Of a stretch of 64,000 nucleotides of DNA, positions 17,890 to 25,983 are shown in pieces. A program made the translations under genes and the position numbers. The notes below the pieces were generated by a model, which was not told where the DNA came from, did not search any database, and saw only the letters and a list, made by a program, of their open reading frames with translations. The stretch is from Pectobacterium aquaticum (GTDB lineage Bacteria; Pseudomonadota; Gammaproteobacteria; Enterobacterales; Enterobacteriaceae), in NCBI RefSeq assembly GCF_003382565.3, contig NZ_CP086253.1:4340001-4404000 (forward strand). The letters run 5' to 3'. The first letter of the stretch is position 1. Every line of letters starts with the position of its first letter.

Positions 17890-18843
17890 GTGAAAATGAA
17901 AAATTCACTGGAAATTATCGATGTCACACTGCGAGATGGTGGTTACGTTAATAGCTTTCACTTTTCTGAGGACGATGTACAGAGCATCGTTTATCATCTG
18001 GATAAAGCGCGAGTTAACTATATTGAGTTAGGCTATTTAAAAGGTTCACCGTTTGATATTAAAAACTGTGGCCTAACCTCAGATATTACGCCAGACCTTT
18101 TTAAACGGCTGAGAGCCTTGCCGAAACAGGCGAAGTTGGGGGTAATGGCTCATCCAAAAAATGTTGACGGCGAGGATATTTCGCGACTTGTCGATGTCGG
18201 TCTGGACTTAATTCGTATCTGTATTACGCCGCAGAATATTGAGCAAGCACTGAAACTTATCACCTGGAGCAAAAAGCAGAACCTGAAAGTTTGTGCCAAC
18301 TTTGTTCGTATGAGCCGTTTTCGGCTGAAAGAGGTGATCGATAATATGCGACTGTGCGAGGAAAGTGGCGCGGACATTATTTATTCTGCTGATTCGCTAG
18401 GTAATATGCAGCCGAAAGATGTCACTGTTCTGATCGCGGGCATGAAAGCCTTGTTGGCCAAAAATATCGGTTTTCATCCTCATGATAACCTAGGGCTTGC
18501 TGGTATTAATGCTCTGACGGCGATTAAAGCTGGTGCTAAAATTATCGACGGCTCTTTACTTGGTATGGGGAAAGGCGGCGGGAATTTACGAACTGAAGTA
18601 ATCGCTCATCTTTTAAAAGATAATCAGGCCAATCTGAATCTTGATTTGGATATCGACTCCTTAATCGAAGCAGCCAGCTATGTGAGTAAATATCTGAATA
18701 AAAAGAATAATAAGGGCGGGAATTTATTTCAGTCTTATTTGGCTATGAAAAATATGACGGTAGAAGAAGGCGACGTTATTTACAGTAATGCGCTATTGAA
18801 CCATTCAGGAAGTTGGGTGGAAAGGATTGCCGAAAGTATCTGA
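17890..18843 (+). CDS. DRE-TIM metallolyase (HMGL-like/4-hydroxy-2-oxovalerate aldolase-like), cluster gene 8
   Basis: A 317-residue TIM-barrel enzyme with the DRE-TIM signature near the N-terminus (IIDVTLRDGGY, residues 9-19), the divalent-metal HxH motif (GFHPHDNLGLAG) and a glycine-rich loop (LLGMGKGGGNLRTE). The family includes HMG-CoA lyase, isopropylmalate synthase and the pyruvate aldolase DmpG/MhpE; no aldehyde dehydrogenase partner is present. A likely reaction is aldol addition of a 2-oxo acid enolate to an aldehyde, as proposed for nikkomycin NikB. The GTG start at 17890 is placed 5 nt after GGAG; ATG at 17896 is an alternative. Confidence 0.82.
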   Translation: MKMKNSLEIIDVTLRDGGYVNSFHFSEDDVQSIVYHLDKARVNYIELGYLKGSPFDIKNCGLTSDITPDLFKRLRALPKQAKLGVMAHPKNVDGEDISRLVDVGLDLIRICITPQNIEQALKLITWSKKQNLKVCANFVRMSRFRLKEVIDNMRLCEESGADIIYSADSLGNMQPKDVTVLIAGMKALLAKNIGFHPHDNLGLAGINALTAIKAGAKIIDGSLLGMGKGGGNLRTEVIAHLLKDNQANLNLDLDIDSLIEAASYVSKYLNKKNNKGGNLFQSYLAMKNMTVEEGDVIYSNALLNHSGSWVERIAESI

Positions 18844-18856
18844 CACGGAGTAAACC

Positions 18857-20035
18857 ATGCACGCTATTGTTTTTATTCGTAGCCCGCTTTTCGATATTTA
18901 TCAATGGCGGGTCAGTCATGCTATTCAGTTGCACGTTATTGCACAGTGTGATTTACCCGAAACATCGTGCTTTGCTTCTTTTTATCACACGAAAAGCATT
19001 GATCAAGACAGTGAAGTTGTCGCTTGGATTGACAGGTTGATTACCGCTCACCCCATTGATTATGTTGTTTGCCATTCCGAATACGATCTAATCCGCAGCG
19101 CTCAGCTCAGGGAAAGGTTAGGAATTGAAGGGCAGCGGCTTGATTCGGCACTGGCCTACCGCGATAAAGGGTTGATGAAAACTTACTGTCGTTCACAGGG
19201 TATTAAGGTCGCCGATTGGCACACCGTGGCCGACAGCGAAGAGTTTGACGCTGCTGTTCGCAAAACGGGATTCCCCTGCGTGCTAAAGCCAGTCGATGGC
19301 GGCGGCTCGCGCAATACCAGCATCCTTCGTCACGCTATGGAGATCAATGATACTGCTCTGCACTTCCCTTTGCTGGTTGAGCAGTTCATTGAGGGGAAAA
19401 TGTATCACGTTGATGGTTTGGTCGAAGATGGCGAAATGGTTTTCGCTACCGTGTCCTTCTATACCACCAGTTGCCTGGCCTGGCAGGATGGTGTGCCTCT
19501 GGGCAGCGTGATTGTCGAAGCTGGTTCCTCTATTGATACCCGGATGAAAGGGAAAACTCGCGGAGTTATCGCCGCACTTCCGCCTGTGGCTCAGATGGCC
19601 TTCCATGCTGAGTTTTTTCTCACTCCCGATGATGACATTGTCCTGTGTGAAATCGCGGCCCGCTCCGGCGGGGCGTTGGTACCGCAAGCGATTGAAAAGG
19701 CTTGGGGTATTAATATCAATGAACATTGGTTGCGCCAGCAGCAGGGGGAAAAACTTGATTTGTGCCTCCCCTCTGTTGCTTTACAACAAAGTGGCTGGTT
19801 TCTGCTGCCGCCTCAGGTTGGTGTTCTGCGATCCCTGCCGGACACAGAACCGCCTTTCGACTGGCTCAGCCACTATCGTTTCAACGCTCCAGTAGGCAGC
19901 CGCTTTCGGGGCGCGGATTCTAGCGTGAGCCATGTCGCCGCGGGGGTGATTTCCGGTAGATCCAGCCAAGAGGTGGAAGAGAGAATAGAAGCCTTCAGCC
20001 GCTGGTTAAATGATAATGTGGAATGGGAGGTCTGA
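18857..20035 (+). CDS. ATP-grasp carboxylate-amine ligase (BacD/L-amino-acid-ligase-like), cluster gene 9
   Basis: A 392-residue classical ATP-grasp protein. LDSALAYRDKGLMKTYC precedes the ATP-binding segment FPCVLKPVDGGGSRNT (near residue 140), LLVEQFIEGKMYHVDGLV follows, and VLCEIAARSGGALVPQAIEKA supplies the magnesium-binding acid region. The layout matches L-amino acid ligases such as BacD, which join two amino acids through an aminoacyl phosphate. It ends with TGA overlapping the ATG of the exporter gene by one base, so the two are translationally coupled, as ligase and exporter are in the bacilysin cluster. Confidence 0.85.
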   Translation: MHAIVFIRSPLFDIYQWRVSHAIQLHVIAQCDLPETSCFASFYHTKSIDQDSEVVAWIDRLITAHPIDYVVCHSEYDLIRSAQLRERLGIEGQRLDSALAYRDKGLMKTYCRSQGIKVADWHTVADSEEFDAAVRKTGFPCVLKPVDGGGSRNTSILRHAMEINDTALHFPLLVEQFIEGKMYHVDGLVEDGEMVFATVSFYTTSCLAWQDGVPLGSVIVEAGSSIDTRMKGKTRGVIAALPPVAQMAFHAEFFLTPDDDIVLCEIAARSGGALVPQAIEKAWGININEHWLRQQQGEKLDLCLPSVALQQSGWFLLPPQVGVLRSLPDTEPPFDWLSHYRFNAPVGSRFRGADSSVSHVAAGVISGRSSQEVEERIEAFSRWLNDNVEWEV

Positions 20036-21240
20036 TGGTTGGGCGTAAATATTACCTCTGCGCGCTGGGCTATTATATCAATATCGGTATTTTAGGCGTT
20101 TATATTCCCTGGCGGTTGCTGGAGCTGACAGGGGCTGCGACCGCAATTGGTGCCATGCTTTGCATCAGAGCGCTGCCGGGATTATTGATCGGTTCGCTTA
20201 CCGGGAAACTGGTAGACAAACGTGACAAGAGAAAATTGATGGTTTTCGCTTGCCTTCTCAGCGTGCTGTTTATGGTGCCGTTTATTCTCTTCCCGTCCGC
20301 ATTGATGAGCATAACGGGCCTGTATGCCGTTATTGCCGTTGCCAGTATATCAAATACGGTTTTTCTCGCTGCTATTCGTTCTTATCTACATGTCATGACG
20401 GAAAGCCAGTATTTGGGCGTGGCTAACGGCAGATTTGAGATGTCCATCCAGTTTGGCAATATTATAGGCACGATGGTAGGGGGGGGCCTGACGGTTTTAG
20501 CTTCGTCCGGCCTGACGTTCGGATTGGTGAGTGTCATTCTGGCGAGCGTGGCTCTACAGGCTTTTCGCCTGCCTAGCGTTACTTCTGAAGCTACAGGCGG
20601 GAAAACGGTGTTAAAAACGCACACAGAAGAGCCTCCACTCTTGAGGCAGGTGGGCGTTCTGCCTGCCTTGCTCGTGATGCTGATCCCAATGACCTTTCTG
20701 CAAATGTTTAATATCTTGCTGGGGCCGATCAGTAAGGAAAGCATGCATGTGACTGCAGAAGGGTTTGGCTATCTGAACGCGGCTTACTCTGCCGGTGCAA
20801 TGGCGATGAGTCTGGTACTCAGTAGCCGGTTTCATGCACGTTCTTTCTCTTTACTCTTTATCTCAGGTCTGAGCGTGGCGATCTTTAACATGCTTTTGCC
20901 CCTGAGCACTACTCTTGTTTCAGGTCTTGTCGCCACTTTACTGATTGGCGCTACTATTGTCTGGGCTAGGGTGATCGCCAATTCCTTTTTAATGAAGTTG
21001 GTGGCTCCTTCTCAGGCCGGTCGGCTTCAGGCTGTTATTTTAAATATGCACTATTGCACCGTTTTCATTGCTGGTCTGGCATTCGGCTACCTGACGGACA
21101 GATTCGGCTATCTGCCACTTTATTTCTGTCTTTCTGCACTTGTTACCCTGCTGATGTTTACGGGACTCACCGTCAAATTACTGGCTAAAAGAAAATCGCC
21201 TTCAACCATTTTACGCTTTTCTGATGTGGGTAAAAAATGA
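20035..21240 (+). CDS. MFS exporter, cluster gene 10
   Basis: A 401-residue major facilitator protein with about 12 hydrophobic segments. The MFS motif A-like loop between TM2 and TM3 is LTGKLVDKRDKRKLM, and a central cytosolic loop (TSEATGGKTVLKTHTEEPP) separates two halves. I chose the ATG at 20035 with GGGAGG 4 nt upstream rather than 20023, which lies before that ribosome site. Embedded among biosynthetic genes, it most likely exports the product and may give self-protection. Its stop overlaps the next gene by 4 bp (ATGA). Confidence 0.88.
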   Translation: MVGRKYYLCALGYYINIGILGVYIPWRLLELTGAATAIGAMLCIRALPGLLIGSLTGKLVDKRDKRKLMVFACLLSVLFMVPFILFPSALMSITGLYAVIAVASISNTVFLAAIRSYLHVMTESQYLGVANGRFEMSIQFGNIIGTMVGGGLTVLASSGLTFGLVSVILASVALQAFRLPSVTSEATGGKTVLKTHTEEPPLLRQVGVLPALLVMLIPMTFLQMFNILLGPISKESMHVTAEGFGYLNAAYSAGAMAMSLVLSSRFHARSFSLLFISGLSVAIFNMLLPLSTTLVSGLVATLLIGATIVWARVIANSFLMKLVAPSQAGRLQAVILNMHYCTVFIAGLAFGYLTDRFGYLPLYFCLSALVTLLMFTGLTVKLLAKRKSPSTILRFSDVGKK

Positions 21241-22481
21241 GCCATTTCGTAACCAATGAAAAAGCCTTACAGCTGAAGAATCACACGTTATTCACCACTC
21301 TGGATTTTATCTGCGACGCGCCTAAATTAAATCGCGCTATTGCTGAAGAAATTAGACTGCTTTCAGTTGCCTATATACAAGGAATACAGCAAGCCGTTAA
21401 GGAGTATTTTCATGGTGACTGGGTTGAGTTCGCACGCTGGTTAGGATTTTCCGCTGAACATATTGATGTCATCACGCAATTCTCCTGTTTCACCGCGCCT
21501 TCTTCCTATATGCGGGTGGATATCGCCGGGGAAATCGATCACCCGAGGATGGTCGAGCTGAATGCCGGGCCCAACGTTGGCGGTCTAGCTTATTCGATCG
21601 CACATCGCATTTGTCATCCTGGTGGCAATACCGATCCGCTTTATCAATGGGCGGCTTGGCTTCATCAGCTCTTACATACACCGGTGGGCAGCCGCCCGTT
21701 TGTGGCCGTGGTAGAAGATGGTGGTGTACTGCCGCAAATTACCCCGGTCGCCACGTTAATGGTTGCTGAACTGCAACGCTGGGGTATTGATGCCGCGCTG
21801 GTTTCCCATCGTGATCTGATCCTGCAGGAGCAGGGACTTTTTCTTGATGAGAAGCAGGTGACACATCTTTATTGTCTCTTTGATTTGGTGGATGTAGTGA
21901 ACGCACCTGAAGAGTATCAGCCGCTTTGTCAGGCGCTGGAAAAGCGGCTGGTCGTTTTACCAGCAGGGTTTGAGGGGCGCTTAATTGGTAATAAATTGTG
22001 TATGACTCTGGTACATGACGAACGCTTTCGCCCGTTTTTCGATGAGCAGCTCTATGAAAAGCTGCAGGCCTTTATCCCCTATACCTGGCGGCTTGACGAC
22101 ATGAAGTTGGAGAGTTTACGGAAACAGCGAGAGGAGTGGATTGTTAAGCCTGCGCACGGTTATGGTGGCAACGATATCCTGTGTGGCTGGGAGCTGGATC
22201 AGGATACATGGGAACGCCAACTCTCCGCTATTCTGGCTCAGAATTTGCCCTATGTTATCCAGCGTCGAGTACCTATTGCCAACTATTCGGTAACTGCATT
22301 TAGCGTGGAGAAGCAGGAAGAGTATGTGATGCAGGGTAAATGTTTACTAGGCATTTATATTATGAATAACGAGCTGGGTGGCGGATGGTGGCGGGTCGGG
22401 TTTCCAGAACGCTCTGATATTATTAACACTAGTCAGGGGGCGCTCGCTGGCAACATGATGTTACAGGACGATCCGATATGA
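21237..22481 (+). CDS. ATP-grasp-like ligase with circularly permuted-type C-terminal domain, cluster gene 11
   Basis: A 414-residue protein with a C-terminal ATP-binding half: EEWIVKPAHGYGGNDILCG is the nucleotide loop and LPYVIQRRVPI the adenine-contact strand. The N-terminal half carries MVELNAGPNVGGLAYS, equivalent to the acidic or asparagine metal-ligand segment that comes last in ordinary ATP-grasp proteins, so the order is permuted. It resembles gene 6 in design but is not close in sequence. It probably forms one amide bond of the product; substrate unknown. It overlaps genes 10 and 12 by 4 bp each. Confidence 0.75.
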   Translation: MSHFVTNEKALQLKNHTLFTTLDFICDAPKLNRAIAEEIRLLSVAYIQGIQQAVKEYFHGDWVEFARWLGFSAEHIDVITQFSCFTAPSSYMRVDIAGEIDHPRMVELNAGPNVGGLAYSIAHRICHPGGNTDPLYQWAAWLHQLLHTPVGSRPFVAVVEDGGVLPQITPVATLMVAELQRWGIDAALVSHRDLILQEQGLFLDEKQVTHLYCLFDLVDVVNAPEEYQPLCQALEKRLVVLPAGFEGRLIGNKLCMTLVHDERFRPFFDEQLYEKLQAFIPYTWRLDDMKLESLRKQREEWIVKPAHGYGGNDILCGWELDQDTWERQLSAILAQNLPYVIQRRVPIANYSVTAFSVEKQEEYVMQGKCLLGIYIMNNELGGGWWRVGFPERSDIINTSQGALAGNMMLQDDPI

Positions 22482-23344
22482 CGGTTTTAATTCTATGCCG
22501 TGAGCGAACAGAAGATGTTGTGAAATTACAGGCCAGCTTGGCGGTAAAAGGCTTAGTTGCCTGTGCTGCAACACCCTCTGAAATCTCTTTCAGTATTCAA
22601 AACGGAAAAGCATTAGCGATCTATGTGGGAACGGAACTTATCCAGCCTGATCTGGTATTTGGCTGGGTTTCGCTTCAGGCCCGGGAAACTGGGCTGGCTT
22701 TGCTTCAGGCGTTTGAAAAAGCAGGGGTGCCGGTCATTAATCGAGCAGAAGTGCTCAGTACAGGCCAGAGCAAGCTTATTAATAGCATTGTTTTGCATCG
22801 TCATGGATGTCACCACGCCGATACGGTTGTAGTCACGAACGAAGCCGCGTTGGACAAACTGATACCCGAAATTGGTCTTCCCTGCGTGGTTAAGCCGCTG
22901 ATTGGTGCTAAAGGAATGGACGTCAGGCTTATCGATAACGCTGACGAACTCTGGCAGTACGCTCGATTGCAGTTCGCGCACGGCGGTGCGGTTTATCTAC
23001 AGCGGGAGCTTGCCAAACCGGGCAGGGATATTCGTGTCAGGGTAATTGATTATCAGGCGGTCTTTGCTTTTTATCGTTATCTTTCGCCTGATGGCTTTAC
23101 CACCAATCTTTCCACTGGTGGTTCCTGGCAGTCTTGCAAGCTGACCGAGGAAATGAAAGCTGTGGCTGAGCGATGTGCCCGGCTGATGCAGGCTCCTGTT
23201 TGCGGGGTCGATTTAATTGAACTGCAAGGTGATCGTTACAGCGTAATCGAAGTAAATACTACTCCCGCATTCAGCTGGCCTAATGATGATAACGTTGAGG
23301 ATGTTTGCCGATTGATTGAAAAGTATCTAGACGCTGTCAGTTGA
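22478..23344 (+). CDS. RimK/LysX-type ATP-grasp ligase, cluster gene 12
   Basis: A 288-residue ATP-grasp ligase in the RimK/LysX/MptN group. LPCVVKPLIGAKGMDVRLI is the ATP-binding hairpin, AVYLQRELAKPGRDIRVRVID the hinge and RDIR loop, TNLSTGGSW the conserved N-x-S-x-G-G segment, and GVDLIELQGDRYSVIEVNTTPAF the D...E-x-N metal site. RimK-type enzymes add an amino acid (often glutamate) to a carboxylate. It is the last gene of the cluster; a strong hairpin follows 12 bp after its stop. Confidence 0.87.
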   Translation: MTVLILCRERTEDVVKLQASLAVKGLVACAATPSEISFSIQNGKALAIYVGTELIQPDLVFGWVSLQARETGLALLQAFEKAGVPVINRAEVLSTGQSKLINSIVLHRHGCHHADTVVVTNEAALDKLIPEIGLPCVVKPLIGAKGMDVRLIDNADELWQYARLQFAHGGAVYLQRELAKPGRDIRVRVIDYQAVFAFYRYLSPDGFTTNLSTGGSWQSCKLTEEMKAVAERCARLMQAPVCGVDLIELQGDRYSVIEVNTTPAFSWPNDDNVEDVCRLIEKYLDAVS

Positions 23345-23356
23345 AGTAAACCAACA

Positions 23357-23386
23357 AGCGATAGCTGCGATTCAGCAGTTATCGCT
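23357..23386 (+). terminator. Hairpin ending the biosynthetic cluster
   Basis: A 12-bp inverted repeat (AGCGATAGCTGC/GCAGTTATCGCT, one G-T pair) with a 6-nt loop, 12 bp after the last cluster gene. The tail GATCTCCTCC is not T-rich, so termination may be inefficient or completed by the next hairpin. Confidence 0.6.
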
Positions 23387-23428
23387 GATCTCCTCCCAAT
23401 AAACCTGACGCTAAGGACTCGCATTAAG

Positions 23429-23451
23429 AGCCTATCAATAGGGCTTTATTT
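23429..23451 (+). terminator. Second terminator-like hairpin after the cluster
   Basis: AGCCTAT and ATAGGGCT pair with a 2-nt loop and one bulge, followed by TTATTT, giving a modest intrinsic terminator on the plus strand. Confidence 0.45.
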
Positions 23452-23490
23452 CAGACAATGACACAGCGGGCAAAATGCAGCATTGCCGCG

Positions 23491-23747
23491 TAGCCTTTAT
23501 GAATTTATCTCATTAATCAGGCTTGTCCGCGCGATCGTTTTGGTCAGGATTAATTGAGGCGATGAGCGCATACCCAATGGGGGAACCTGCTCGCGCAGGG
23601 CGGTAATATCTTTCCTGGCTGTAACGACGAACAAACGGCGATATTCGCGGCTGAATTGCTAAGGGCTTTTCATAACCCACGTTGAAGGCGGCGCTTGAAA
23701 CATCCAGATGTTCATTCAGCATCAGGCACCTGGCTTCGTGCAGACGA
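23491..23747. repeat. Right flanking direct repeat (araC-derived)
   Basis: Second copy of the 256-bp block at 10886-11141, same orientation. It carries an extra T in the run after AAGGGC (about 23667), which breaks the frame. Homology resumes for six bases (GATACT) at 23746-23751 after losing 12 bp relative to the left copy. More substitutions than expected from a fresh duplication show that the copies have been diverging. Confidence 0.92.
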
Positions 23748-23751
23748 TACT
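23497..23751 (-). pseudogene. AraC-family regulator fragment, decayed right copy
   Basis: Same C-terminal AraC region as 10892-11215 but inactivated. The stretch MLNEHLDVSSAAFNVGYEKP is readable, then a 1-bp insertion shifts the frame so the second helix-turn-helix becomes nonsense, although another frame still encodes its remains. It is also truncated at about 23751, where the sequence stops matching. It lies 17 bp from the ptuB stop. Confidence 0.85.
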
Positions 23752-23768
23752 AAGAAACAACCGGGTTT

Positions 23769-24401
23769 CTATACTGACAACCACCCTCTCAAGATATTAA
23801 CCAACACAGGTGCGTAAGGTTCAAGTAGACCATTCTTAGGTGTACAGAGATCGTTAATGATGGATTGCAGCAGTTCGTCATCTTCCAGGCCCTCATCAGG
23901 CTCAATCCCATTTGTCCATAAGATGGTATTGATAGCTTGCTTACGTGTTTCAATCAGTTTTTTGTTATGAGTTTCACTGTCACCGAGATTAAGCACCCGA
24001 ATGGTATCTTGTGCGCGTGATGTGGTGCCGGTGACGCGCCCGCTGATCATAAATTGCAATTCTGTTTCACAAGCTGCCATCAATGGCGTGAGTGAAAAAG
24101 ATTGTGAACCGTGGGCGGCATCGCACTGGTCTGGTGTTTTGCAACTCGCCACAATGTTGGTGAAGTCGAGGCTGCGCTGTGGTGCAGAGTTGCGAGCCTG
24201 AACATGTTCATTCATGGTGTCCTGGTGATCACCACTTATCGGTCTACAACAGTAGGCACACAGGCCAAATTGCTCTTTGGTACAGGCATCACGGATGTCC
24301 TGACGAGCGGCTGGTATCAGATCATCATATCGACCAGTAGGATTGGCACGTTTCCAGGCTGTCAGACTGACAGGTTCAGCGCCTTTAGTTATTCTTCTCA
24401 C
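23769..24401 (-). CDS. ptuB: Septu anti-phage system HNH endonuclease PtuB
   Basis: A 210-residue HNH nuclease of the PtuB (TIGR02646-like) family, the effector of Septu defence and of Ec78-type retrons. A zinc-knuckle CAYC (C48, C51) pairs with C87 and C93; NEHVQAR supplies the catalytic histidine (H66) and LDFTNIVASC the asparagine. It uses GTG at 24401 and overlaps the ptuA end by 17 bp, so the two proteins are translationally coupled. With PtuA it forms an ATPase-nuclease complex that cuts DNA on phage infection (known for the family). No reverse transcriptase or msr/msd RNA is seen nearby, so it is stand-alone Septu, not a retron. Confidence 0.88.
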   Translation of the reverse strand: MRRITKGAEPVSLTAWKRANPTGRYDDLIPAARQDIRDACTKEQFGLCAYCCRPISGDHQDTMNEHVQARNSAPQRSLDFTNIVASCKTPDQCDAAHGSQSFSLTPLMAACETELQFMISGRVTGTTSRAQDTIRVLNLGDSETHNKKLIETRKQAINTILWTNGIEPDEGLEDDELLQSIINDLCTPKNGLLEPYAPVLVNILRGWLSV

Positions 24402-25827
24402 CGCGTAACTCCTGTTTGCGCAGTAATAGGCGAGCTTTGGTTAGCTCCAAATTAGTGGGGGGCAACTCTTCTGTCAGTTCGTTCAACAACGTTTTGGCTT
24501 GTGCTAACTGTTTGCGCTGGATTAAATCCAATAGATCGTTAAATTTTGAGGCGATATGCGCGTTGCGGATGTGTGTGTCCATGACTTCCAGTAAGACGCT
24601 GTTAGCATCCTGACCATATTGGGATGGCACCTCAGTGAGCTTGCCGTCATCAAGTGAATACACCAGCACGTCTTTACTGTCGCTGATCACCAGCGGTGAG
24701 TGGGTGGTCAAAATAAACTGGCAGTGTGGGAAGGTCGTTGTTAGCCGTTCAATAATACTGCGTTGCCACGAGGGATGCAGGTGCATATCGACTTCATCGA
24801 TCAGAATAATGCCTTGCCCATGTAGCGGGTTACCTAATTCTGGGTTCATCATTGCCAACCGACGTGCGATATCCCCTACCAGCGCCATCAGTGATTTTTC
24901 ACCCTGAGAAAGTTGCAGTACGTTGAAGGTTTCACCGTTTTTATCGACGGACATATGTAGCCTAGGAGTGCGGCGTATTCGGAGGTTAGAAAAACCTAGC
25001 ATAAAGTGATAGATCGCATTCCGAACGGCATCAAGTTGTGGGTCTTTATTCGATTTTTCGGATAGTTTTAATTTGGATAGTACATTCTTTAGCGTCGTTA
25101 CTTCCGCTTCAATATCGATATCTTTATTTTTTTCAGGATCAAGGGCTTGACTAATAAATTGTTCAGGGTTGTTGTCGAGTATATTAGAAATAGTATCCGT
25201 CAAGGATGGTTTCGTCTCGTTTTCAATATCTTCTCGTAGCCGAAACCATTCGAAAAACCGACGAAAATCTACGCCCCTGTTGAGCGAGTTATCGTATCCA
25301 TCTAACTGTTGAAAACGGTGTTTGCCTTTTATTTTCAGCGGAATATCCAGCACGCTGCGTTCAACTGGATAAAAAGCAATTAACGGCAGACTGCTTTGAT
25401 CATCTTCGGTTAACGCGGTGCGGTAGCGATCCGCTAGCGCGGAAAGGTCGTTCAACTGGCTGACATGTTGCCCTTTTTGGCCGCTACGGACTTTTGCCAG
25501 CACCCAACTGTAACTTGCTTCTTTTTCCCCACTGGATTTTTGATGCTGCGTGCCACCGTGAACCGCAATCTCAATGGCAGCAGAAGGCTGCCGTTTCGTG
25601 ATGGTACTTTCGCTGATAGTACCGCTGGTGCCTTTTTCGCTGCGTATTCTCGCCACTAGCCAGCCGAGTGAGGTTGCCAATGCCTGTAAAATAGATGTCT
25701 TGCCTGCGCCATTGTTGCCGACCAGTACCGTGACATTGGAAGGATAATCAGCTGTTGGCGCAATGGGGGCATCCAGAGACGCAAAACGCCCGACATTGTG
25801 CAACTTGACTTGCTTTATTTTCATCAT
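24385..25827 (-). CDS. ptuA: Septu anti-phage system ATPase PtuA
   Basis: A 480-residue AAA/ABC-type ATPase. The Walker A is GNNGAGKTS (residues 37-45), the ABC signature LSQGEKS lies near residue 315, and the Walker B is GIILIDEVDMHLHPSW, followed by the H-switch TTHSPLVI. A long helical insertion separates the two halves of the ATPase, as in OLD/SMC-like defence ATPases. I start it at the ATG at 25825-25827 (MMKIKQVKLHNVGRF) because AAGGA lies just upstream; the longer frame to 25872 lacks a ribosome site. It is paired with ptuB and oriented away from yhiN. Confidence 0.88.
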   Translation of the reverse strand: MMKIKQVKLHNVGRFASLDAPIAPTADYPSNVTVLVGNNGAGKTSILQALATSLGWLVARIRSEKGTSGTISESTITKRQPSAAIEIAVHGGTQHQKSSGEKEASYSWVLAKVRSGQKGQHVSQLNDLSALADRYRTALTEDDQSSLPLIAFYPVERSVLDIPLKIKGKHRFQQLDGYDNSLNRGVDFRRFFEWFRLREDIENETKPSLTDTISNILDNNPEQFISQALDPEKNKDIDIEAEVTTLKNVLSKLKLSEKSNKDPQLDAVRNAIYHFMLGFSNLRIRRTPRLHMSVDKNGETFNVLQLSQGEKSLMALVGDIARRLAMMNPELGNPLHGQGIILIDEVDMHLHPSWQRSIIERLTTTFPHCQFILTTHSPLVISDSKDVLVYSLDDGKLTEVPSQYGQDANSVLLEVMDTHIRNAHIASKFNDLLDLIQRKQLAQAKTLLNELTEELPPTNLELTKARLLLRKQELRGEKNN

Positions 25828-25983
25828 CCGTTCCTTAAGTAGACATTTTTCGCCATGCGATGAAGTGTACAAATCTTCTGGTAATGATACATCCCTTTGT
25901 ACGGCTAATGGGCTGTATTAATTTTCGTGAAGGTGCCCTGAATGTTGAATCCATTGGAACGGTTGTGGTTGTGATGCCACAAC

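Noticed and set aside
23769..25827. Retron Ec78-type system
   Set aside because: PtuA and PtuB are present, but no reverse transcriptase or msr/msd RNA is seen on either side.
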